Shown here: in pieces, positions 10,501 through 19,202 of the stretch
Position numbering within the stretch: the first letter of the stretch is position 1
Layout of the letters: the number at the start of each line of letters is the position of its first letter
NCBI GenBank assembly: GCA_003615045.1
Contig: ML014115.1
Location: 62,001 to 126,000 of the forward strand
Length of the DNA: 64,000 bases
Direction: 5' to 3'
Source: Caulochytrium protostelioides
Lineage: Eukaryota; Chytridiomycota; Caulochytriomycetes; Caulochytriales; Caulochytriaceae
The notes under the pieces: generated by a model
The model's input: only the letters and a program-made list of their open reading frames with translations
Database searches by the model: none
Told to the model about the DNA's origin: nothing
Position numbers and translations under genes: made by a program

Positions 10501-12543
10501 CGCCCAGGCTCGCGGCGATGCGCGTCATGTAGTGCGCGTCCGTCGCGAGCACCACATCGTTCTCGGCGCTGTATTTGGAGACATGATCCGCCAGCGCCTC
10601 GGCCGACTTGGCATTCATGCCTTCGCGGATGAGTGAGTGGATCCCAAGCTCCTGGACAAACATCTGGTCACGCTCCGCGTTGCCCGTAAAGAGCTCCGCA
10701 AACACGTAGAGGTTCGGGTTGACGCGGCGCGCGGCATCCAACAGGTGGGCGCCGACGTGGAGCGGCGTGGTGTGGCAGTTGTCGATGCGGAACCCGTGGA
10801 AGAGCGACGCCATCTTTTGCGTGTAAGCGACTTGGTGCTGCCACAGCCACGGGTTGTCCTCAGGCCCGTTGCCGTAGCGGAGTTTCACGCAGTCGCCCCA
10901 CGCAATGACTTCGCGGCGCACATACGCCTTCGACGACGCGGACGCAAAGTTAATCAAGGGGTCGGCGTCCCAGATCCAGCCGTTGTTGGCGAGCATGCGC
11001 TGGCGCTCGGGCACGGCTGGGTCTGTGAGCAGGGTGAAATAGGTGTCGCTGATTGGCGCCGACGCCGACAGCGTGCCCAGCAGCGGACCGTGCGGCTCGA
11101 CGCGCAGGTACTTGGCGCGGTTGGCCGTGTTGACGAGGATCGTCTTGACGTCGTCGTCATACTCGCGGTAGTAAGCGACATTGACATCATTCAACAGCGC
11201 GGTGATGTCATCCTCGGACGCGATGTGGTGAAGCACGCAGAAGATGACGGCTTGGTCGAGGACGAGCTGGCGGCATCCGCGGCTCCACCCCTCTTTCTTG
11301 ACGCAGCTCGTGCGGAAGCGCTCGATGCTCTCGGCCTTGTTGAGACTAGCAATGGCGCCGCGCGCCGCGTCTAGCTGCGACGCGTCGACTGGTGTCGCCG
11401 AGGCCTGCAGCGCTTTCAGGAGCCGTGCACGCTCGGCAGCGACGTCTAGGGCATAGAACTCCCACAGCTTGATTGTGGGCAGCACCTGTTTTTCAAACTG
11501 CGCGACTGCGTACTGGACCTCCTGCTCCGAGCGGATCATCCCGGGCACGCCATACCGGGCGTGGTCTTCCGAGAACCGGATGAGGGCTCGGTCGACCACG
11601 TAAGCGCTCTCGAGATGCGGTGCGGTCTCGAGGTTGTAGCCGGCTTCCGGGTGCTGGTTGAGCCAGGGCGAGTCGGACGCGGTGTGGTTCCACACGACGT
11701 CGACGAACCCATAGATGCCATACTGCGCCTGGAGGCGGTCGAGCGTCTGTTTGGCGAAGGCCTCGCGCTCGCTGTCAGACGGACCCACGTGCGGCGGGAA
11801 CAGATCAGGCGCAAGACGCAGCTGGTCGCGCAGCGAGTATGGCGAGTCGGAGGCGCCGCGCTCCGAGACGGGCGCGAGGTGGACCGCGTTGTACCCGGCG
11901 CTCTGAAACTCCGCCCAGTACGCGTCCCAGCCGTCCATCGTCGGCAGCCATTTCGGGATGACCGTGAGGATCGAGAGCGCGTCGAGGTCGGTGACGGGCG
12001 CTTCCGCTGCATGGCGCAGCGCCGGATCGAAGAGCACCATGCCCGTGACACGGTGCGTGCCCTCGTTGCGGTACTGGTAGACGCCGCTCGTCGTGATGGT
12101 CACGCTGCCCACGAGACGGCGGTCACCCTCGGCGTCTGGGTCCACGGCGAAGGGCAGCACGCGGAACGTCGTGCGGTCGAAGGCCGCGCCGTCCGCGGGC
12201 ACGTTCACGCCGATCGTCGCTACATCCTCGGCCTCGAGGTTCGGCGGGAACCGGAACTCCAGCACGTGGGGCGCTTGCGCCGTCGGCGCCGGCAGCCGCA
12301 AGAACTGCGATCGTCAGCAGCGATCATCATCAGCAGCGATCGTCCGCAGTGATCATCAGCAGCAACGGCGGAGCCGGATCATTGAACAGAGATCACCGTG
12401 ATGAAGCTATGGGAGATGAGAATGGGGGTGCCGAGCGTCGCAGTGCGATGGGGCCAGCCACGGCGATCCTGGAAGATCCCGGGTCTTACCTTCTGCTTTG
12501 TGGAGGCCGAGCCATCACGGCCCAGTTCGATGCGGAACCGCAT
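7580..12543 (-). CDS. Glycogen debranching enzyme, two exons: join(7580..12304, 12490..12543)
   Basis: This bifunctional enzyme (4-alpha-glucanotransferase plus amylo-alpha-1,6-glucosidase) removes branch points during glycogen breakdown. Exon 2 alone has no initiating ATG before an in-frame stop at 12314-12316. An 18-codon first exon (12543 to 12490, MRFRIELGRDGSASTKQK) restores a start in phase and gives 1592 residues, the usual family length. The GH13-like half shows DVVWNHTA, HPEAGYNLETAPHL, FRIDNCHTTP (nucleophile Asp526) and VFAELF (acid/base Glu555), then THDNHMPAE. The GH133 glucosidase half shows MRCWGRDIFIAIPGLF, LLDSGWNCRYNARDAAWW and YNNSDDGTDMSVAQGWNYH. All key residues seen are intact. 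The protein is cytosolic and acts with glycogen phosphorylase. A TATA-like site lies about 290 bases upstream. Confidence 0.95.
12305..12489 (-). other. Spliceosomal intron in the debranching enzyme gene
   Basis: On the minus strand AAG is followed by GTAAGA (12489 to 12484), a strong 5' splice site. The intron ends with CTGACGATCGCAG, a branch-point-like CTGAC only a few bases before the AG (acceptor ends at 12305). Removing these 185 bases joins the 18-codon first exon to exon 2 in phase 0. The very short branch-to-acceptor distance may be a property of this genome. Confidence 0.8.
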
Positions 12544-14589
12544 GGCGCGGACAAGATAGCACAGTGATGTCCAGACGAGGCGCAGGAATTGACTAATGTC
12601 AGAGAGGCGAGCGCAATGAATCACGGGTAATAAGGATAATACGGGCAATTGGCACTTTAGAATACGGTGATCAACCAATCACCAGATCAGCGCGTCGTGT
12701 GTATGAAAAAAAAAGAAATGCGGCGGATCACCGTTGTGGCCGACCAATGCAGAAGCCTATCAGGGGCCGTCGGAAGACGGATCGAGCCAGTCTGCGGCCG
12801 CTGTTGAACGGGCCGAAGGCGGTCGGTCCTTTATATAGACCGTCGGCAAGGCCCTGTCATGCCTGACCGCGACGACCGGTGGTCCCTGGACCCAGATCAG
12901 GTCCGATCGCCCTGTCCACGGTGCCGCCAGCCGTTCATATCGTCGCGGATCGGCTCGCGCCGGCGCCGGCGCACCCGCCCGGCCCGCGCCGTGAGCCTGC
13001 GGTGAACCGCCGCGGCTGGCGACTCCGGAACCGCGGGAACCGTGCCGCTCACGGTACAGTCATGACCAGGCCGCGGCGGCCTTCGGGGGTCCCATAGCCG
13101 TGGCGGCGGTGGCGACGGCGACGGGCGCCCGGGTGGGGCCGCAGCGGCGGCTCGCGGGCCGTGGCGCGCACAGCTCTTCTCGGCTTCACCTTCGAGAGGC
13201 GCGCGCTTCACCCTCACCGTCCAGGAAGAACCCGCCCGCGGCCGCTCTTCCACGGCCGTGCCGAAGGGTGGGCTCGTACGGCAGAGTGAGGACCATGACG
13301 CCAATAGGCAAGGAGACGCGTGCAAACTCGTCTAGTAGATGCGTGACGACGCGCCACCATCCTAACAAGGCGCCATCCACGAGAGCCGGTCAGATCGCTG
13401 TGTTCGAGGGCGAAAGCACGTCGCTGCCACGTGCCGCTGCTTCCATGATGAGGCCGATGGTCATGAGGATCTCCTCATGGAGGGATCGTTGGATGGAGGC
13501 CGTGGGGGCGGTGCTGTTAGGCCACTCACCCAGGCGTCGGTGTGTGATACGGGGCTGCGGATCATCTTTGTGGGGCTTCTTGAATGCTCCTTAAGTGCTC
13601 AGCGGCTGCCACCGGCATGCGGCGGTATACTCTGCTCGGCAGAGAAGGCTCGGGGCCTGGCGCGGACGGATGAAGGATCGCGAAGGATTCGCGAAGAACC
13701 CGATTGACCCACGAGCACGCTCCCCGCATGTGTCGATGGTGAATGACCCCTCTTCCATGTTGCAGGCATCCATCCGTCTCGAACGCCGAGAACGCGCGGA
13801 CCCGATGGGCACAGCGTGATGCATCGCTCGACCATTATTCAAGATTCTTCTCGCCGCCGATCGAGATCGAGCGATCAGCGACTCAGTATGATTGCTGAAA
13901 AGCACGATGGCACCACCGAGGGAGCCCAGTCGCCGACATTGATCGTGAAGTGAACTTGCCGCGGACCGGATCGCGATGGGATGCTGAGCCGGGGTCGATG
14001 CGACAAAAGGGAAAAGGGCCCTGTCGGGCCGATGGGCGCTGGGGGGCGGCGCTCGGTTCCATCGTGACGACCGCCGCCGCCGCCGCCGCCGCCGCCGCAG
14101 GTCCACGCAGGTCCAAACAGGTCCACGTCGGCGCGAGCTGCCTACGCAGGGCACAAGATCGCCATCCTTCTGTCAGCGGCACGATGCTGATCCATCGCAA
14201 GCAGCCCGTCGAGTATCGCCGATCCACGGAGTTGCATCCAAAAGCCGGCCGCCGCGATTCCGATCGAGCCCGTCGGAGTCGTCGTGGCCTGCCCTCGCCG
14301 ACCCGCATGCCCCAGCGCCGGCGCCGATGTCTCCCATGGCCGCGCCATCCACTCCTCCGCGCGTGCGATCGGACGCTGAACCGCCTGACCGGTGCCGCCT
14401 CGGCTCTCTGACGTCGGTGACGCCGTCGGACCCCGTGGCATCGTCGCGACACCGACGCCGTCGGACGGTGTGACCGCGGCTCGGTCTCCGCGCCGCGCGC
14501 GGTCGATCGCCGACGGCCTCGCCACGTGGACGACGCCGCCGCCGCCTTCCCGCGCAAACTCCGACGCATCATCGCCAGACCGGATCGGC
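12544..14589. other. Upstream spacer between debranching enzyme and STRIP
   Basis: No supported gene. Open frames on both strands are Arg/Pro/Ala-rich and mirror one another, as expected of high-GC non-coding DNA. A (CCG)n run lies at about 14070-14098. The first 300 bases belong to the debranching enzyme leader and promoter, and the last part to the STRIP promoter. Confidence 0.5.
12830..12837 (-). promoter_or_regulatory. TATA box, debranching enzyme
   Basis: TATATAAA on the minus strand sits 287 bases upstream of the predicted ATG at 12543. It would give a leader of roughly 255 bases. Confidence 0.45.
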
Positions 14590-17500
14590 ATGATCGAGTT
14601 CAAGCCGCTGCGCCTACCGGCGCCGCGGATCTTTTCGCCCGCCCCGCGGTACACGACCCTCGAAGCGGCACATCCGCTGTACGATCTGCCGCCGACGCCG
14701 CCGCCGCCGCCGTACGTCGAGGGCAAAGACCCCGGCGCGCCCCTCGAGCCCGCGCCGCGGCCCGCCGCGGCCGCGGCCGCGTCGGCGCCACCCGGCCCGG
14801 CCCGCCCCTTGAGCCAGGACGAGCAGCGGCGGCTCTATGAGGAAGCGTTCCGCGCGGGCGCCGTCGCGGAGAACGCCAGCGAGAGCGCCTCGTCGTCCTC
14901 GTCGACGCTGGCCGGCGACAACAACACCAGCCGACCCCAATTCGCCGGCAAGCCCGGCGTCTTCTACGGCGCGCCGCTGCCCGAGTCGAAGTTCGAGGCC
15001 GCGCGCCAAGCCGCCGCGGCCGTTGCGCCCATCGATACGCCGATACCGGGAGTGGGCCGGCTCGCGTTCCAGTATGCTGACGAGCAAGCATGGCCGATCG
15101 AGGTCGACGATTTTTACGATTTGCACGACCGCGCGCTCGTGGCGCAGTGTCGCCACGATTTCCTCGAGTGCTTCCATGACGGCGACGAGGAGCGTGCCAC
15201 CGCCACGTGGTGGGATGTGAGCGCCGCGACCCGGAGCGATGTCATCGTGGAGCTGATGGACCTGCTGGAGCGGCAGGACCAGGACGAGCAGGACCGCGCG
15301 GTCCGCGGGTTGCTGTACGTGGCGCAGGGCTGCTATGCGCTGTATGACGACCGCGTCGACGCCTTGATGGACCAGATGCAGACCAACGCCGCGTTACTGC
15401 TGGAGAACAACGTGCTCCCGGCCGTCTCGACGTATCTCCAGGTCGCAGCCGATCAGCTGCGCACCCATCTGGAAGCCGCGCCGCCGGTGTCAACGGCCGC
15501 GACATCGCCCGATCCGAGTCTTGATCGTGGGGCCGCCTCCGCGACCGTGACGGCGGCCGCGACGCCGCCGTCGGGGGATCGTGACTTGCATCGCCATCGT
15601 CCGATGTCGCCCGACGGGACGACCGACACGGATACGTCCACGATCACCACCACGACCAGCGCCACCGATGACGATGACGATGGCGATGGCACCGGCGGTG
15701 CCGAGCGGGCCGCGGCAGCTGAGCAGGCCGCCGCCGAGCATGCCGTGTATCACGCCGTCAAGGAACACATGATGGAGCGGATCACGGTCGCGCTCGGTGT
15801 GCTGTTTCATCTGCTGCTCGACCTGGTTCGGACCAATGCCTGCGAAGCCATGCCGCTCTCAGACGACCTCGTGGCTGTGTCGCCGCTCGTGGCGGTCCTG
15901 TTCCATCTGCTGGGGCACCTCTCGGACGGGTATAAGCGCTCGTCACCGCTCAAGAAGCTCCTGATGGTGATCTGGAAGGCCTTGCTGGCCATCACGGGCG
16001 GCACCCCGCGGCTCACGCGCCTCAAGCGGACGAGCCGCGCGCTCGCCGGACTGGGTGACTTGCCGCCCGGCGAAGCGCTCTACGTGAAAGCTTCACCCGC
16101 CGACTACCAGTACTTTGCATCCATGATCCTGATCCGCTATCCTGCCGTGATCCTGCCCACGCTGGGCGAGCTCCTGCGCCGTTCGGACCCCTTCTTTGCC
16201 CAATTCGATCTGATTACCGTCAGCGGTATGGGCGGCAGCCACGGCGACTCGCAGGGCAGCGGCGGCGACGGCGCTCACGGCGCCGCGGGCGGATCTCACG
16301 CCGATCACGCCGCTGCGCTCGTGCCGGTCGCGCCGCTCGGCGATGCCCACGTCACGGCCGCCATCCAGCGCTCCCTGTCGACGCTGGCCCAGGAAGTCGG
16401 CGAGCCCGTGCACGCGACGCCCGAGTTTATCCAGGACGCGCTGCGCATCTACACGGAGTCGATCTACGTGAGTCTCGGGCGCGTGCAGCTGTTTGAGTCC
16501 CGGCGGGCGCAGCAGCACCAAGCCGCCGCCGCGGCCATCGACGGCCGCCCCGTCTCGTCCGCCGCGGCCGCGGCGGCGTCCGCATCGCCGGCGGCGCCCG
16601 CACACGCGATGCTGCACGACGCGCTGCCGTCGCCGGACGACGCGGACGCGACGCCCGAGACGAATACGCTCTGGTTGATGGACGACCTGTGGGCGCGGCT
16701 CCTGGACGGGTGGCCATCGCACATCGGCCTGCTCGTGCGCTGGCTGTATTACATCAACCTGGGCACGGCGTTGCAGCCGCCGCCTGAGCCCACGGCGCCG
16801 AGCAGCGGCCCAGCCTCCGGCTCTTCCCGGGAGACGTCGTCGGGCGAGGGCGGCTCCGTGTCGGATGAGCAGGCAGCCGCCTTGCTGGAAGCTTACGAGA
16901 TCAAGCGTCACCGCCAAATCGTGACGCGGGTGATCGCGACGATCAGTATGCTGCTACTCAAGATGGCCAAGCGCATGCATGTTTTGCGCTTCGAGTACCT
17001 GTGTCAGCTCTTGATCGACAACAACGGCGCGATCCTGCTGCTGAAGATGCTGAGCATCTGGTTCCAGCCGCTCAATTCTAAGAGCAGCGGGGGCCCCACC
17101 ACGGCCCCGTCTCAGCCTGACGACGTCTACCAGAAGGACAAAGAAATCCTTTTTCGGCAACCGCCGCTGCCACAGTCGCAGTTCACCTTCTACTGCCGGC
17201 GGCCGCCCTATGACCGCCTGGACCTCGATGTGGCGCGTGCGCAAGCCCAGGCCGACGGGTCGCATTCGCCGCTCGTCTCGCCGTCGGCATCGTCGCCGCC
17301 AGCGGCATCATCGAAAGCGCCCGCCGTGGACTTCAACAATATCTGCACGATGATTCATTTGCTGCAGATTCTGCAGAAGCTTACGAAAGGCAAATGCCAC
17401 CGCATTCTCGCGCTGGTTCAGTGGAAGTGCACGACCGTGCTCAAACGCATTCTCCGCGTCGACCAGCCCAGCGTCCAGATCTATGCGCTCAAGCTGCTCA

Positions 17501-18387
17501 AGAGCCAGACCCCGTACCTGGGGCGCAAGTGGCGCATGAACAGTATGCGGGCCATCACGGGCATCTACATCCATCTGCGGCCGCTGCTCGTGGACCGCTA
17601 CCTCTCGGGCGACGCGCAGGCCGTGGCCGAGCTCGCGCTGCGGGAAGAGCAGGCGCTCCGCGCCGTCACGGCCCACTACCACGACACGCTGCGTGCCTAC
17701 CTCGAGGAAGAGCGCGGCCTCGAACGCGCAGCCGCCACCGCCCCGCCGGACCGCACGACCCCAGGCATGGTGGACCCGGGCTCTGACTTGGAAACGGCGC
17801 TCAATGCCGGCGACCACGACGATTTGCTCGCGCTGCTGCCGGACTCACCGTCGCTGGAACGGCCGCGGCCGCGGCCTCGTCGGCCCTCGTTTCATGCTGC
17901 GAGCCCGCGCGATGCGGGCCAGCCGTCGGCCTCGTCCCCGACCTCCTTCGCGTCGTCGGTGTCGTCCTCGTCACTCCATCACCCCAGTATGGCAGACGCC
18001 ATGTCGACCGCCGCCGCGTTCAAGACGAACAAGGCCTGGGTGAATGAGCTCGATGAGCACTTCCAGGAAAACTACGAGACCTGGCTGCAGCAGGAAGTGT
18101 TTGCCGACAGCGGCCTCGGGGATACCTTCCAAGCGGACCACGTGGTCGATGCGCCGTGGCTGGGCGCCGCGCTGGGCCACCCCCCAGCCGGCGGCGCGGA
18201 GGCGGCCGCCGTCGCCCATCCGGCGGACGACGATACGGACTCCATGCGCAGCTGGGACGGCATCATGGCCGACGAGCTCAACTGGTATGCCGCGCAGAAC
18301 CGGCCCGACACGGGCCATGAGCGCGAAGTGCTGGATCCGGACGGCGCTGACGCCGCGTCCGAGCTGATCCCTGCCGAAACAGTCTAA
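14590..18387 (+). CDS. STRIP/Far11 homologue, STRIPAK scaffold
   Basis: STRIP (FAM40; Far11 in yeast) is a scaffold of the STRIPAK PP2A-kinase complex, which dephosphorylates MST-type kinases and controls cell polarity and fusion. The 1265-residue product begins at the ATG at 14590; the upstream open frame has no ATG. Diagnostic segments are FYDLHDRALVAQCRHDFLEC and LLYVAQGCYALYD (N1221 domain, from about 165), DDLWARLLDGWPSHIGLLVR (about 697), LRFEYLCQLLIDNNGAILLL (about 800), and the highly conserved HLLQILQKLTKGKCHRIL then VQIYALKLLKSQTPYLGRKW (about 920-980). It ends in LDEHFQENYETWLQQEVF plus an acidic tail. Ala/Ser-rich insertions make it longer than animal STRIP (about 830). Intron-free as read. 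Confidence 0.93.
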   Translation: MIEFKPLRLPAPRIFSPAPRYTTLEAAHPLYDLPPTPPPPPYVEGKDPGAPLEPAPRPAAAAAASAPPGPARPLSQDEQRRLYEEAFRAGAVAENASESASSSSSTLAGDNNTSRPQFAGKPGVFYGAPLPESKFEAARQAAAAVAPIDTPIPGVGRLAFQYADEQAWPIEVDDFYDLHDRALVAQCRHDFLECFHDGDEERATATWWDVSAATRSDVIVELMDLLERQDQDEQDRAVRGLLYVAQGCYALYDDRVDALMDQMQTNAALLLENNVLPAVSTYLQVAADQLRTHLEAAPPVSTAATSPDPSLDRGAASATVTAAATPPSGDRDLHRHRPMSPDGTTDTDTSTITTTTSATDDDDDGDGTGGAERAAAAEQAAAEHAVYHAVKEHMMERITVALGVLFHLLLDLVRTNACEAMPLSDDLVAVSPLVAVLFHLLGHLSDGYKRSSPLKKLLMVIWKALLAITGGTPRLTRLKRTSRALAGLGDLPPGEALYVKASPADYQYFASMILIRYPAVILPTLGELLRRSDPFFAQFDLITVSGMGGSHGDSQGSGGDGAHGAAGGSHADHAAALVPVAPLGDAHVTAAIQRSLSTLAQEVGEPVHATPEFIQDALRIYTESIYVSLGRVQLFESRRAQQHQAAAAAIDGRPVSSAAAAAASASPAAPAHAMLHDALPSPDDADATPETNTLWLMDDLWARLLDGWPSHIGLLVRWLYYINLGTALQPPPEPTAPSSGPASGSSRETSSGEGGSVSDEQAAALLEAYEIKRHRQIVTRVIATISMLLLKMAKRMHVLRFEYLCQLLIDNNGAILLLKMLSIWFQPLNSKSSGGPTTAPSQPDDVYQKDKEILFRQPPLPQSQFTFYCRRPPYDRLDLDVARAQAQADGSHSPLVSPSASSPPAASSKAPAVDFNNICTMIHLLQILQKLTKGKCHRILALVQWKCTTVLKRILRVDQPSVQIYALKLLKSQTPYLGRKWRMNSMRAITGIYIHLRPLLVDRYLSGDAQAVAELALREEQALRAVTAHYHDTLRAYLEEERGLERAAATAPPDRTTPGMVDPGSDLETALNAGDHDDLLALLPDSPSLERPRPRPRRPSFHAASPRDAGQPSASSPTSFASSVSSSSLHHPSMADAMSTAAAFKTNKAWVNELDEHFQENYETWLQQEVFADSGLGDTFQADHVVDAPWLGAALGHPPAGGAEAAAVAHPADDDTDSMRSWDGIMADELNWYAAQNRPDTGHEREVLDPDGADAASELIPAETV

Positions 18388-19202
18388 CATCGATATGATG
18401 CATGTGAGGGATGCACGGACGCGTGACTCGAGAACCGCATCGGAGAGCCGTCGGAGCGCTCGGGCTCGGCTGGCTTGGCGTGGTATCGCTGGATCTTGAC
18501 ACTGGCGTAGCGCCGCCTCCGTGCCGTTGGGGGCGACGGAGCGAGCGGCGCGGCGCGGCGGGGGGGCGCATTGGGACCCTTTGCGAACGAAGCGGCTGCG
18601 CCGCGCTTTCGCCGGGTTGACAAGCCCTCGGTCGCGGTCTGCGAGACCACTCAATCAGGGTCGCGTGAGGCGACAATGATCGGCGTCGCACCAGCGCTCG
18701 CTGCGGTCTCAGGCGCGATCAGCGGCAGCACCGGTGACGTCTGCCACGTGGCACTCGTGGCTTCGAGCGCGTTGCATGAGGACCCCGTCTCGCTGATCAT
18801 TTGGCTCGCCATACCCCTTTCTTTTGATTTCGGTCTCGCCCGATCTCCTCGTTGCGTGACGAGGCTGCCACGTCGACACGGATCACACGGCGTAGCGGAC
18901 TAGGACAGGCCTTCTCGTTGACGGTGACGCTCACGCATAGGCAGACCTTCCGTCCTTGACCTCGGCGACACTTCTTCGCTCATCCTCACCCGCCGCAGCG
19001 CACCCGCGGACGATACGCGGACCCAGCCACCGGAGACCGGGCCCCCGGCCTCCAAAGGATCCCGACCTCTGGCCTCGAGTCGCTTCTCCAGCAAAAGACG
19101 GCGACGACACACGGCAGCGACCTTGGATTTCGGTGCTCGGTGGTGCAGATCGCGGCTTCCCTGGCCGCCACGTGGCCCGTGGGCCCTGACGCCGCCGCCG
19201 CC
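18388..19202. other. Spacer between STRIP and RNF10
   Basis: No supported gene. It holds the STRIP 3' end and RNF10 promoter and leader. The RNF10 frame is open back to 19140 but without an ATG. Confidence 0.5.
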
